A program made the translations under genes and the position numbers. Below, in pieces: positions 1 through 8,814 of a stretch of DNA of 64,000 nt. Every line of letters begins with the position of its first letter. Within the stretch, counting starts at the first letter, position 1. The stretch comes from Rhodobacteraceae bacterium EL129 (GTDB taxonomy: Bacteria; Pseudomonadota; Alphaproteobacteria; Rhodobacterales; Rhodobacteraceae): positions 2,434,996 to 2,498,995 of the forward strand of contig ONZJ01000002.1 of assembly GCA_900313005.1 (NCBI GenBank). Direction: 5' to 3'. The notes beneath the pieces were generated by a model that saw nothing but the letters and a program-made list of their open reading frames with translations, had not been told where the DNA came from and did not search any database.

Positions 1-165
1 GTGGCTGACGTCAAACAGCCCGGCCTTGGTGCGGGTGTGAAGATGCTCTTTCATAACCCCCAGAGGGTATTGCACTGGCATTTCATAGCCGGCAAAGGGC
101 ACCATTTTACCGCCGAGTTCGGCGTGCAGGTCGTGCAGCGGTGTCACGCGCAACGTATCGCTCAT
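1..165 (-). CDS. gcvT: Aminomethyltransferase of the glycine cleavage system (T-protein), N-terminal part
   Basis: Only the first 55 codons lie in the window; the gene runs off the left edge. The reverse strand reads [20 protein letters not shown] and continues through [11 protein letters not shown] to LFDVSH. These are the N-terminal signatures of GcvT, which transfers the methylene carbon of glycine to tetrahydrofolate. The ATG at 165 follows a purine-rich GGGGAGAG stretch that serves as the ribosome binding site. A tandem glycine riboswitch lies about 90 bases upstream on the same strand, which independently supports the call and indicates glycine-dependent expression. The downstream partners gcvH and gcvP are outside the window. 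Confidence 0.93.
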   Translation of the reverse strand, partial: MSDTLRVTPLHDLHAELGGKMVPFAGYEMPVQYPLGVMKEHLHTRTKAGLFDVSH

Positions 166-252
166 TTGGGTCTCTCCCCATGTGGCGCCGTTTGATTTGG
201 TGCATCAAGCCGGCATCGGTTCCACGCAAGGCTATTTCCTTGCGCCACGATG

Positions 253-412
253 CCCCCTCTGTCCTTTCGCCTGAGATCGCTATCCCTTCGGCGGCCCGTT
301 TGATCGTTCGGGCACTCTCCAGAGTACTATATGGTCAGATCGGTCCTTGGGGCCTGAGAGTTTCCGGGGCGGTTGCTCCTTCGGCATCAGCGTGGGCTGA
401 TTCTCCCGATCT
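253..412 (-). promoter_or_regulatory. Tandem glycine riboswitch upstream of gcvT
   Basis: On the reverse strand two glycine aptamers follow each other. Aptamer I (412 to 337) opens with a GGGAGAATC strand and contains GCCGAAGGAGCAA, GAAACTCTCAGG and AAGGACCGATCT. Aptamer II (324 to 253) opens with CTCTGGAGAGTG and contains GCCGAAGGGA, ATCTCAGGC and AAAGGACAGAGGGG. The paired 'CCGAAGG ... CTCAGG ... AAGGAC' cores are diagnostic of the gcvT-motif RNA. A short linker of about 12 bases joins them. By family knowledge this is an ON switch that raises glycine cleavage when glycine is abundant. The positions are read by eye. Confidence 0.93.
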
Positions 413-524
413 GAAAGCGGTATACGTTAGTGTACCGTTTCAATCAACAAAAGTCTTTCGTCTGATTCAAGATACCGCAGATACCCGCTTGTGCAAGTGC
501 AAGTGGCTGGGCAAGACTGCCCGC

Positions 525-1094
525 ATGACACATCCCGCTTACTTTTTCGGCTACGGCAGCCTGGTCAACCGCGACACTCATCAATTTGAAGGCGCACACC
601 CCGCCCAGCTGCGTGGCTGGCGGCGGATGTGGCGGCATTCAAAGCTGCGCGAGGTTGCCTATCTGACAGTCGTGCCCGACCCCGATGGGGAAATTGACGG
701 GTTGATCGCAGAAGTGCCGGAGGCTGATTGGGCCGCGCTGGATCTGCGCGAACGCGCCTATGACCGCGTTGCGGCGGCGCATCAGGTTGCGCATCCCCTG
801 CCCCATGATCCACAGATCGTGGTCTATTCAATCCCCGAGGGCAACGTTGACCAAGCCGCCGCGTCGGGGCCGGTTCTGCTGAGCTATATTGATGTGGTCG
901 CTCAGGGTTATCTGCGCGAATTCGGCGAGGACGGCGTGGCACGGTTTTTTGAAACCACGAAGGGTTGGAATGTTCCGGTGTTGCATGATCGGGCCGCCCC
1001 GCTCTATCCACGGCATTGCAGTCTGTCCAAGGCTGAAAAGGATCTGGTCGACGCGCATCTGACCCAGCTGGGAGTGACGTTCCAAGCCCTGTAG
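525..1094 (+). CDS. Gamma-glutamylcyclotransferase-like (GGCT/AIG2 fold) protein
   Basis: A 189-residue cytosolic protein beginning MTHPAYFFGYGSL. The N-terminal YGSLVN loop is the substrate-binding signature of the GGCT/ChaC/AIG2 fold, and LDLRERAYDRV near residues 65-75 fits the conserved acidic region that follows. Members release 5-oxoproline from gamma-glutamyl peptides, but the substrate of this one cannot be told. The frame is open upstream to 141, but that stretch lies over the gcvT leader and riboswitch and has no gamma-glutamylcyclotransferase similarity, so the ATG at 525 is chosen. It is transcribed divergently from gcvT and converges on the MATE gene with 13 bases between stops. 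Confidence 0.75.
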   Translation: MTHPAYFFGYGSLVNRDTHQFEGAHPAQLRGWRRMWRHSKLREVAYLTVVPDPDGEIDGLIAEVPEADWAALDLRERAYDRVAAAHQVAHPLPHDPQIVVYSIPEGNVDQAAASGPVLLSYIDVVAQGYLREFGEDGVARFFETTKGWNVPVLHDRAAPLYPRHCSLSKAEKDLVDAHLTQLGVTFQAL

Positions 1095-1107
1095 CCCAAA
1101 CGCCGGA

Positions 1108-2499
1108 TCAGCGGCGATTGTGAAAAATCTGCATCAGACGTTTTTGCGGCTGGAACGGTTCGTGCGGAGCGGTCCCATCTGCTTTGCGCAGCACCTTGAG
1201 GGCCAGAGCGTAGGACAAGAGACCAAACACAAGCCCACCGGCGGCCTGCCCGATCAACACACCGGGCGCGCCAAACCATACCGCACCCAGCAGCACAAAG
1301 GGGATCGTACCGAGGGTGTGACGACCCCAGTTTGTCCAGGTCGAATAGAACGGATGCGCCAGATTGTTGAATGCCGCGTTCGAGACAAACAGCATCCCGT
1401 TGAAAAAATACATCAGTGCCAGAGGGCCACAGAACAGGAAGATCAGGTCTTTCGTGACCCCATCTGCCTGAAACAAAGCGGCAATCTGACCGCGCAGCAA
1501 GAACAGGATCACAGCCGCAGCGGCCACATAAAGCCCTGTGAACACCAGAGCCGCGTTAAACGCCCCACGCACCCGTGCGCGATCTCCGGCCCCGAAATTC
1601 TGGCCAATGATGGGCCCCACCGCGCCAGAAAGTGCAAAGATCACCGCAAATGACAAAGGTGTCAGGCGGCCCACGACGGCCATACCCGCCACCGCCGCCT
1701 CGCCAAACTCGGCCATGGAGCGGGTCACATAGGCCTGCCCCACTGGCGTCGCCAGTTGGGTCAGCGTCGCGGGCACCGCAATCGCCAACAGTGGGGTCAG
1801 ATCGCGCAGCAGGCGTCCTGGCGTGGGTCGGGTGAAGCCACCGTAGTGTTTCAGCAAAGGCAACAGCGATGTGGCCGCGATCACCACACGCGCCGCAACC
1901 GAAGCCAGAGCCGCCCCGGTCAAATCCAGACCCAGCCCGAAGATCAGGATCGGGTCGAGCACCGCGTTGACCACGCCGCCAAAGATCGTGGCCCACATGG
2001 CGCGCTGCGCATCCCCATGGGCGCGCAACAGCGCCCCGCCGGTCATGCCGATCATAAGCAGGGGCAGGCTGGGCACGATGATCGACAGATAATGCACTGC
2101 AAGTTCAGCCGTTTCACCAGTGGCCCCCAGTAGGCCAACCAGCCTGTCCAGATTGACCCAGACCAGCGCCGCAAAGATGGCGCTGAAGATCACCCCATAG
2201 ATCAGCGTACTGGTCGCCTGAGCGCGGGCTTCTTCGGGATTGCCTTCCCCCAGCGACCGCGCGGCCATGGCCCCCGCTGCAATCGCCAGGCCAATTGAAA
2301 ATGACGTGGTAAAGAACAAGACCGCTCCGGCATATCCCACAGCGGCGGCCAGCTCGGATTTGCCCAGCATCGAGATAAACAGCATGTCGATGAAGTCGAC
2401 TGCAAAGATCGCCATCAGCCCGATGGAACCGGTCAGCGACATGACCGAGACATGGGCGAAAAGATTGCCCGTCAGAAACTTTGCCTGCTCTTGTGCCAC
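1108..2499 (-). CDS. MATE family multidrug/organic cation efflux transporter
   Basis: A 463-residue inner-membrane protein with about 12 hydrophobic helices in two repeated halves. Typical MATE features are visible: the early helix ending VDFIDMLFISMLGKSELAA, a GNPEEARA loop after helix 3, and the second-half equivalent GQNFGAGDRARVRGA. NorM-type MATE proteins export cationic drugs and metabolites in exchange for Na+ or H+. Only a modest leader separates the start from upstream DNA, and no regulator is adjacent. The substrate is unknown. The length of about 450-460 residues matches the family, so the gene looks intact. Confidence 0.88.
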   Translation of the reverse strand: MAQEQAKFLTGNLFAHVSVMSLTGSIGLMAIFAVDFIDMLFISMLGKSELAAAVGYAGAVLFFTTSFSIGLAIAAGAMAARSLGEGNPEEARAQATSTLIYGVIFSAIFAALVWVNLDRLVGLLGATGETAELAVHYLSIIVPSLPLLMIGMTGGALLRAHGDAQRAMWATIFGGVVNAVLDPILIFGLGLDLTGAALASVAARVVIAATSLLPLLKHYGGFTRPTPGRLLRDLTPLLAIAVPATLTQLATPVGQAYVTRSMAEFGEAAVAGMAVVGRLTPLSFAVIFALSGAVGPIIGQNFGAGDRARVRGAFNAALVFTGLYVAAAAVILFLLRGQIAALFQADGVTKDLIFLFCGPLALMYFFNGMLFVSNAAFNNLAHPFYSTWTNWGRHTLGTIPFVLLGAVWFGAPGVLIGQAAGGLVFGLLSYALALKVLRKADGTAPHEPFQPQKRLMQIFHNRR

Positions 2500-2625
2500 G
2501 GGAATGGGCCCTTCTAAATTGATCTGCCACGATCACCCTTTCCGAAGGTGCCTGCAACCGCAATTCTTGTAAAAAGCCCAAGGTGCGCCGCGGCAATCAA
2601 CATTGGACCCGGTCTTGGGATGTAG

Positions 2626-3209
2626 CCAGATGATCGGCCTGACCCGAATGGCACAGGAGCGTCACAGCCCGGCGCGAATATCTGGCCGACCTGTGGGCCG
2701 GGCAGGTTAGAACTGGAAGATAGACAGCTTGGCGCAATCAACGGGTTGGATAAGATCGCCGTGCAACAGGTGCAATCGGCCCTGGTGATCGGGGATGAAC
2801 GCACGTTCGAGCAAGACGCCTACTTTGGGCTGTTGGTCCTTTCGAGACCGTCTCGCGTCCATTGTCACCCGGCATCAACGATCCGGGCACAGCGGTTGAT
2901 GAAATCGCCTGGTTCGAGAAACTTCTGTGGGACCGAGCGCATCAGACGCCTGAGGATGCAGACCCGGACTATCCCCAGATTTTCCTTCCCGAAGTTGATC
3001 CCGCCACCTTGATCGAGAGCACCTTTGTCGGCACCGCTCGGGATCGCGCAGATACGGTTGAGGTGGTGCGACGGTTGCTGAACGCGCTGCAAGACGGCCT
3101 GGATCCGGAACTGGCCAAAGCCGCGCGCGATCTTGCGACCCGCACGCGTGCCTATGCAGACGCGAGTCTGGTGCTTGATCATGAGAAGGACATCGTCGCT
3201 AAAGACTAA
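2626..3209 (+). pseudogene. Decayed DUF2254 membrane protein, 3' remnant
   Basis: Three pieces in different frames join into the conserved C-terminal half of DUF2254 proteins. The first, near 2630-2690, reads QMIGLTRMAQE. The second, about 2707-2840, contains VIGDERTFEQDAYFGLLVL. The third, from about 2847 to the stop at 3209, contains LSPGINDPGTAVDE. The ERTFxQD and LSPGINDPGTA motifs are the most recognisable DUF2254 signatures. The reading frame changes at least twice (near 2700 and near 2840), and no N-terminal transmembrane half is present. The last piece alone could make a 115-residue product from TTG 2862, but it starts inside a conserved motif, so a dead gene is more likely. Confidence 0.7.
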
Positions 3210-3213
3210 TCTG

Positions 3214-4539
3214 TCAGCCTTTGGCGCGGATCACCTGCAACAGGGGCATCACCTGCGACATGTCTGGCCCGTGGCTCTGACCCGTCAAGGCCTTGCGCAG
3301 CGGCATGAATAATCCGCGCCCTTTGCGGCCGGTCGCCTCTTTGACGGCCGCGGTCCATATGCCCCATGTGTCGCCGTCATACGGCCCGTCGGGCAGCATC
3401 TCCAGCGCCTGGGCCACAAATTCGCGATCCTCGTCTTCGATCACCGGATCAGCGCCGTCCCGGAACAGGGTCCACCAACCTTCCAGATCATGAAGCGTGG
3501 TGATGTTATCGCGCGCAACGGACCAGAAATGCAGGCCCAGATGCTCGGGCACGCCCAGCGCCGTCACCTGCGCCTCGACGTCCGAATAGGGCAGTGATTG
3601 CAGGTGGTGTGCGGTCAGCGGATAGAGATCTTGTTCGTCGAATTTCGTGGGGGCAGAGCCAAAGCGCGAGATGTCAAAACCCTCGATCAGCTCGGCCATA
3701 TCGGCGCGCAGCTCAACCGGATCGCTTGATCCCAGGCGCGCCATCAGGCTGAGCAGCGCCATCGGCTGCACACCGGCGGCACGCAGATCACGCAGGCTGA
3801 GCGTGCCCAGGCGTTTCGACAGCGACTCGCCCTGAGGCCCGGTCAGCAGAGAATGGTGAGCGAATTCGGGCACGGTGCCGCCCAGCGCCCGAATGATCTG
3901 GATTTGCGTTGCGGTATTTGTCACGTGGTCTGATCCCCGCACCACATGGGTCACGCCCATCTCGGTGTCGTCCACGACCGAGGCTAATGTGTAAAGCACT
4001 TGCCCATCGCCACGGATCAACACCGGGTCACTGACCGATGCGGCATCAATCGAGATGTCGCCCAGAATACCGTCCGCCCAGTTGATCCGCTCCTGATCCA
4101 GCTTGAAGCGCCAGACGCCTGCACCGCGCTCGGCGCGCAGGGCATCCTTCTCGGCGTCCGACAGGGCTAGGGCTGCGCGGTCATAGACCGGGGGCTTACC
4201 CATGTTCAGCTGCTTCTTGCGCTTGAGATCCAGCTCGGTCGGCGTCTCAAAAGCCTCGTAAAAGCGGCCCATGTCGCGCAGCTTGTCGGCGGCCTCTGCA
4301 TAGCGGTCCAGCCGCAGGGATTGACGCTCAACCTTGTCCCAGGTCAGGCCCAACCATTCGAGGTCCTGTTTGATCCCATCGACGTAGTCTTCCTTCGACC
4401 GCTCGGGGTCGGTGTCATCGATCCGCAGGATGAAGGTTCCGCCGGATTTGCGGGCAATCAGGTAGTTCATCAAAGCGGTGCGCAGATTGCCCACATGGAT
4501 GTAGCCGGTGGGGGATGGGGCGAAACGGGTGGTGGTCAT
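3214..4539 (-). CDS. gltX: Glutamate--tRNA ligase
   Basis: A 441-residue class I aminoacyl-tRNA synthetase that charges tRNA-Glu (and often tRNA-Gln in alphaproteobacteria lacking GlnRS). It begins RFAPSPTGYIHVGNLRTAL, carrying the HIGH-type signature as HVGN at residues 15-18. The KMSKS-type loop appears as SLSKRLGTLS around residue 245. The class signature RIDDTDPERS is also present. At about 440 residues it is the shorter of the two gltX paralogues that many alphaproteobacteria carry, so a second gltX probably exists elsewhere. The 109 bases upstream show no obvious regulatory element. Confidence 0.95.
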   Translation of the reverse strand: MTTTRFAPSPTGYIHVGNLRTALMNYLIARKSGGTFILRIDDTDPERSKEDYVDGIKQDLEWLGLTWDKVERQSLRLDRYAEAADKLRDMGRFYEAFETPTELDLKRKKQLNMGKPPVYDRAALALSDAEKDALRAERGAGVWRFKLDQERINWADGILGDISIDAASVSDPVLIRGDGQVLYTLASVVDDTEMGVTHVVRGSDHVTNTATQIQIIRALGGTVPEFAHHSLLTGPQGESLSKRLGTLSLRDLRAAGVQPMALLSLMARLGSSDPVELRADMAELIEGFDISRFGSAPTKFDEQDLYPLTAHHLQSLPYSDVEAQVTALGVPEHLGLHFWSVARDNITTLHDLEGWWTLFRDGADPVIEDEDREFVAQALEMLPDGPYDGDTWGIWTAAVKEATGRKGRGLFMPLRKALTGQSHGPDMSQVMPLLQVIRAKG

Positions 4540-4648
4540 GGCTTGATGCTCCTGAAGTCACGGACGGGCAATGTCACAGCCGCGCATCTTTGTCCAGAAA
4601 GCACCCCGGCTTCATCTTGCCAATAATACTCAAATTCCGACCGGCGCG

Positions 4649-5083
4649 TTACGCGGGGTGCACGGGCCATTTGCGATCTAGATCTTTAAGCCCCGCCTGC
4701 ACCAGTTCCGCCAGCACATCCATGTCGATATCATCCAGCTTGTTCACATACAGGCAGGATTTGCCCAGCTTATGCTTGCCCAGCCGCGACAGGATGTCCG
4801 AGTAATCCTGATACCCCGGCATGATGTAGATCGACAGGCTGGCCTTGCGCGGGCTGAACCCGGTGGCCAGAAAATCGCCCTCGCGGCCACTGTCGTAGAC
4901 ATAGTGATATCGCCCATATCCGATGATCGAGGGGCCCCACATCAGCGGTGAAAACCCGGTGACATCCTCAAAAAAGCCCAAGAGAGCTTCGCCATCCCTT
5001 CGTCGTTGTGCCGGTTCGACTGTTTCGAGGAAGGCGCTGGGCGACAGGCCGCTTGCTTTGGTCTTGTTTTCGCTCATGGGCAT
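4649..5083 (-). CDS. DUF1801 domain protein
   Basis: A protein of about 144 residues matching the DUF1801 (YdhG-like) fold. Visible features are FFEDVTGFSPLMWGPSIIGYG followed by FSPRKASLSIYIMPGY and a C-terminal GKSCLYVNKLDDID segment, in the order usual for this family. The function is unknown; the fold is related to the frataxin-like group and the protein should be cytosolic. Three possible starts lie close together (GTG 5086, ATG 5083, ATG 5077) with no strong ribosome binding site to decide. It is transcribed divergently from the metallo-hydrolase and ahead of gltX. Confidence 0.85.
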   Translation of the reverse strand: MPMSENKTKASGLSPSAFLETVEPAQRRRDGEALLGFFEDVTGFSPLMWGPSIIGYGRYHYVYDSGREGDFLATGFSPRKASLSIYIMPGYQDYSDILSRLGKHKLGKSCLYVNKLDDIDMDVLAELVQAGLKDLDRKWPVHPA

Positions 5084-5161
5084 CACAATACCGAGAAACC
5101 CTGTGGTTTGTCACTCAACTGCTCTACATCAGGCCAAAGCTTGCTCATGGAGGAACGTCAA

Positions 5162-6076
5162 ATGCCCAACCATCATCTGACCCGTCGTCACCTGCTTGCA
5201 GGTGCAGCTGCCTTACCTTTTGCGCCAGGGATGGCGCTGGCCGAAGCCCCGATGCTGGGAGCGGCCTCCTCCCCCTTCCGGCGGGTCAAGCTGGGTGATT
5301 TCGAGGTAACGACCTTGCTGGCGGGAACCGCAACGCGGCCTGATCCGCAATCCATCTTTGGTATGAATGTCAGCGCCGAAGACTTCGCCGCCGTATCACA
5401 GGCCGCGCGTTTGCCCACGGATCAGGTCCAGATTACCTTCACCCCCACGGTGGTCAATACCGGGGCGCAGCTGGTGTTGTTTGATGCCGGGTTGAGCGGG
5501 GCCGACACCACCGCCGCGATTGAGGCCGCCGGATATACCCCCGAGATGATTGACCTGGTGGTCATCACCCATATGCACGGCGATCACATTGGCGGGCTGA
5601 TGCGCGATGGAGTGCCGACCTTTCCCAATGCAAGCTATGTCACGGGGCGGATCGAATATGACGCCTGGGCCAAGATGGACAATGCCGGGTTTGATAGCAA
5701 CATGCGCCCCTTGGCCGACCAGACCACGATGATCGAAGACGGGGCCTCGGGGTTTGGCGGGCATATGGCGATGGCGGCCTTTGGGCACACCCCGGGTCAC
5801 ATGGCCCATGTGATTGAAAGCAGGGGACAATCGCTGCTGATCGCTGCAGATTTCGCCAATCACTATGTTTGGTCGCTGGCGCACCCCGATTGGGAAGTGA
5901 AATTTGACATGGACAAGGCGGCCGCGGCCGCCACGCGGCGGCGCTTGCTGGATATGATGGTGGCCGAGAATATGCCGTTCGTGGGCTACCACATGCCATG
6001 GCCCGGTCTGGGTTATGTGGAGCGCGATGGGGACGGCTATCGCTACGCCGCGATGAGCTATCAACTGACGCTCTGA
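5162..6076 (+). CDS. Tat-exported MBL-fold metallo-hydrolase
   Basis: A 304-residue beta-lactamase-fold hydrolase. The ATG at 5162 is preceded by GGAGGAAC and gives an N-terminus MPNHHLTRRHLLAGAAALPF. That is a twin-arginine signal followed by AxA-type cleavage near residue 28, so the protein should fold in the cytoplasm and act in the periplasm. The metal-binding motif THMHGDH lies at residues 136-142 (His137, His139, Asp141, His142), and later histidines sit in GHTPGHMAH and GYHMPW. The substrate is unknown; quorum-sensing lactonases and sulfatase-like hydrolases share the fold. The DCC gene follows 10 bases downstream, so the two are probably cotranscribed. Confidence 0.87.
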   Translation: MPNHHLTRRHLLAGAAALPFAPGMALAEAPMLGAASSPFRRVKLGDFEVTTLLAGTATRPDPQSIFGMNVSAEDFAAVSQAARLPTDQVQITFTPTVVNTGAQLVLFDAGLSGADTTAAIEAAGYTPEMIDLVVITHMHGDHIGGLMRDGVPTFPNASYVTGRIEYDAWAKMDNAGFDSNMRPLADQTTMIEDGASGFGGHMAMAAFGHTPGHMAHVIESRGQSLLIAADFANHYVWSLAHPDWEVKFDMDKAAAAATRRRLLDMMVAENMPFVGYHMPWPGLGYVERDGDGYRYAAMSYQLTL

Positions 6077-6086
6077 GCCCACCACC

Positions 6087-6482
6087 ATGGTCGAAGACTC
6101 CCTGGCAGCTGACGCCAAAGACCTGACCGTCTATTATGACGGCGCTTGTCCTTTGTGTTCGATCGAGATCGCGCATTACAAGCGGCAGGTCGGGGCGGAG
6201 GCTTTGCATTTTGTTGATGCCTCTGACCCTGCGGCGGATCTTGGGGAGGGGTTGAGCCAGAGCGTCGCGCTCAAGCGGTTTCATGTGCGCGATAGCAGCG
6301 GTGTTTTGGTATCCGGGGCACGGGGGTTTACGCGCATCTGGCAGGTTTTACCGAGATGGCGCTGGGCGGCGCGAGTTGCGCGCGTGCCCGGCGCTCTTGC
6401 ATTACTTGTGCTTCTCTACCGCGCGTTCCTGCCGATCCGCCCCTTTCTGTCGCGTTTGGTGGCCCGTTTTAAGCAAACTTAA
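6087..6482 (+). CDS. DCC family (DUF393) thiol-disulfide oxidoreductase-like protein
   Basis: A 131-residue protein with the defining YYDGACPLCSIEI motif near residues 16-28, the DxxCxxC site of the DCC family. The middle contains LHFVDASDP and the C-terminal third has ARVPGALALLVLLYRAFLPI, a partly hydrophobic helix that may associate with the membrane. Family members are predicted thioredoxin-like redox proteins, but none has a firmly established substrate. It lies 10 bases after the Tat metallo-hydrolase. Its 3' end overlaps by four bases the stop of the convergent membrane-protein gene. Confidence 0.85.
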   Translation: MVEDSLAADAKDLTVYYDGACPLCSIEIAHYKRQVGAEALHFVDASDPAADLGEGLSQSVALKRFHVRDSSGVLVSGARGFTRIWQVLPRWRWAARVARVPGALALLVLLYRAFLPIRPFLSRLVARFKQT

Positions 6483-6991
6483 TCGCGGAATTTCACCGCG
6501 TTGATTTGTCCGGCCAGATCTTCGGCGGGCATAGGCAACATCCGTTCCGACACATAGATTGCGCCCTCGACCAGGGCTGCATTGCCCCGCGCCAGCAACC
6601 TTCGGTGCCAGGTCATGCGCTCGCGAAATGCTGCATCGTCATGGCTGTGCAGGATCAAGAACATCTCGCGTTGGCTGTGCTGCGCGTTCGCATAGGCGAA
6701 TTCGTCCCAGGTCATTGTCGGATAGCGCCAGACGTGTATTCCCGCATCGTCAACCTTCAGGACTGCAAAGGGCGACAGGATACGCATCAACGCGGACCAT
6801 GTGGCAAAGCCAAAGAAGACAGCGCCGACGAACCCAATCGGAAGCATGATGTGCAAATCCTCAGGATCGCTGTGTCCGCTGAGCCAGAGCCAAAGTGGCA
6901 GGGCCGACAGGGCTGTCATGATCACGCCCAGTCCGAACAGGATCAGCATGTTGCGCTTGGGCGCGTGGATTTCAAACGGCTCAACCTTCAT
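6479..6991 (-). CDS. Hypothetical two-helix membrane protein, STM3941-like
   Basis: A 170-residue protein with two N-terminal membrane helices (about residues 15-38 and 50-70) followed by a soluble domain of about 95 residues. The soluble part starts SPFAVLKVDDAGIHVWRY and later reads WHRRLLARGNAALVEG. The order 'two helices, then a PH-like strand containing DxxGI' resembles the poorly characterised STM3941 family, but I cannot confirm that without a profile search. The start overlaps the end of nadE by 11 bases, so it is translated from the same leftward transcript. The function is unknown. Confidence 0.7.
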   Translation of the reverse strand: MKVEPFEIHAPKRNMLILFGLGVIMTALSALPLWLWLSGHSDPEDLHIMLPIGFVGAVFFGFATWSALMRILSPFAVLKVDDAGIHVWRYPTMTWDEFAYANAQHSQREMFLILHSHDDAAFRERMTWHRRLLARGNAALVEGAIYVSERMLPMPAEDLAGQINAVKFRD

Positions 6992-8639
6992 CGCGCCAGC
7001 GGTTGACGATGGGATAGCGGCGATCCAGCCAGAACGCCTTTTTGCTCAGGCGCGTCCCCGGGGCTGACTGGAAGCGTTTGTATTCCGAGATGTAGAGCAG
7101 ATGTTCCACCCGCTTGGCATCTTCGCGGCTGTAGCCTGCGGCGATACAGTCCTCAATTGCGCCATCCGCATCGACCAGTATTTGCAGGATCCCGTCCAGC
7201 ACGGGGTAATCCGGCAGGCTGTCGCTGTCTTTCTGATCAGGGCGCAATTCAGCCGAGGGCGGTTTGTCGATCACGCTGACCGGGATCACCTCTCCTGCGG
7301 AGGCCAGCATCCAGTCGCGGTGATTGGCATTGCGCCAGCGGCAGGTGTCAAAGACGCGGGTTTTGTACATATCTTTAATGGGGTTATAGCCGCCCGCCAT
7401 ATCGCCATAGATGGTGGCGTAGCCCACGGCGACCTCGGATTTATTGCCCGTGGTCAGCAGCATTTCCCCGAACTTGTTGCTGAGTGCCATGAGATACAAA
7501 CCGCGCAGGCGGGATTGAATGTTTTCTTCGGCCACGCCCTCTTGGGTGCCCTCAAACAAGGGGGCCAGCGTGTTGGTGATCGCCCGCCGTCCGTCCTTGA
7601 TGGGCACGATGTCATAGCGACAGCCCAGTGCCGCCGCGACCGCCTTGGCATCATCCAAGGACCCGTCCGAAGTGTATTCGGACGGCATCATGACGCAGCG
7701 CACATTCTCGGGCCCCAAGGCATCCGCCGCGATGGTGGCCACAATCGCGGAATCAATCCCGCCGGACAGGCCCAGCAGTACCTTCTTGAAACCTGTCTTG
7801 CGCATGTAATCCCGCAAGCTGAGGACCATGGCATGGTAATCCTGCTCAAAGGCGTCGGGCAGTTTGGCCAATTCACCCACCTCGGCCCGCCAGCCATCTG
7901 GCGAGCGCACCATATCAAGATGCGCAATCGCCTCTTCCATCACTGGCATTTGCAAGGCCAGCTCGCCACCGGGGTTCAACACGAAGCTGCCGCCGTCAAA
8001 GACGATGTCATCCTGCCCGCCAACCAGATTGAGGTAGATCAGCGGCAGGCCGGTCTCGACCACGCGGGAGACCATGAGGTTCTGGCGCACCTCCATCTTG
8101 TTGCGGTAATAGGGCGAACCATTGGGCACCAGCAGGAATTCAGCCCCGGTTTCGGCCAGGGTCTCGGGCACGTCCTCGTGCCAGCTGTCCTCGCAAATGG
8201 GGCTGCCGATGCGCACGCCGTCCACCACATACGGCCCACCCAGAGGCCCAGCATCATAGAGGCGCACCTCGTCAAACACCGTTTCATTTGGCAGATTGTG
8301 TTTCAGGACAGTTGTGCTGATCGTGCCTTTCTTGAGGATGTAGTAGGCGTTAAATAGCTTACCATCCTTCACCGCCGGGCCACCAATGGCCAGCGTCGGG
8401 CCATCTGCACAATCAGCGGCCAGCTTTTCGATCTCGGCAATGGCATCCAGATGAAAGGCCGGTTTCATCACCAGATCCTGGGTGTTGTAGCCGGTGATGA
8501 ACATTTCGGGCAGGGCCACCATATCGGCACCTGCATCCTTGCCGGCCTGCCATGCCGTGCGGGCCAGCGCGGCATTACCGGCCAAATCCCCCACCGTTGC
8601 ATTCAGCTGAGCCAGTGTCAGACGAAACCTGTCAGTCAT
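6981..8639 (-). CDS. nadE: Glutamine-dependent NAD+ synthetase
   Basis: A 552-residue two-domain enzyme converting nicotinate adenine dinucleotide to NAD+ with glutamine-derived ammonia. The N-terminal nitrilase-type glutaminase shows its triad: Glu in ALPEMFITGY, Lys in LKHNLPNE and the nucleophilic Cys in SPICEDSWHED. The C-terminal synthetase has the P-loop-like GLSGGIDSA at about residue 292, and TTGNKSEVAVGYAT further on. The length matches bacterial glutamine-dependent NadE. It is cytosolic and performs the final step of NAD biosynthesis. The membrane protein at 6479 overlaps its 3' end. Confidence 0.96.
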   Translation of the reverse strand: MTDRFRLTLAQLNATVGDLAGNAALARTAWQAGKDAGADMVALPEMFITGYNTQDLVMKPAFHLDAIAEIEKLAADCADGPTLAIGGPAVKDGKLFNAYYILKKGTISTTVLKHNLPNETVFDEVRLYDAGPLGGPYVVDGVRIGSPICEDSWHEDVPETLAETGAEFLLVPNGSPYYRNKMEVRQNLMVSRVVETGLPLIYLNLVGGQDDIVFDGGSFVLNPGGELALQMPVMEEAIAHLDMVRSPDGWRAEVGELAKLPDAFEQDYHAMVLSLRDYMRKTGFKKVLLGLSGGIDSAIVATIAADALGPENVRCVMMPSEYTSDGSLDDAKAVAAALGCRYDIVPIKDGRRAITNTLAPLFEGTQEGVAEENIQSRLRGLYLMALSNKFGEMLLTTGNKSEVAVGYATIYGDMAGGYNPIKDMYKTRVFDTCRWRNANHRDWMLASAGEVIPVSVIDKPPSAELRPDQKDSDSLPDYPVLDGILQILVDADGAIEDCIAAGYSREDAKRVEHLLYISEYKRFQSAPGTRLSKKAFWLDRRYPIVNRWRDEG

Positions 8640-8814
8640 GGTGGGATGCCCCCGTTAAAACCTTATGCCCCTGATTTAGCAGATCACCCGGCAAGGGAAA
8701 GCCGATTTGCCGGGGCCTGGCTGCAAAACTCGTTGTGCCTTGTGCCGCGCTCCACTAAATTCGCGCAGACTCTGCCGGTCCTGGCAGATCCCGGGGGGGG
8801 TATCAGAGGTTTTC

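Noticed and set aside
141..524. N-terminal extension of the gamma-glutamylcyclotransferase-like gene
   Set aside because: This stretch overlaps the gcvT leader and the glycine riboswitch on the other strand and has no family similarity.
7101..8357. Open frame of 418 codons opposite nadE
   Set aside because: Antisense shadow in GC-rich DNA; nadE has all catalytic motifs.
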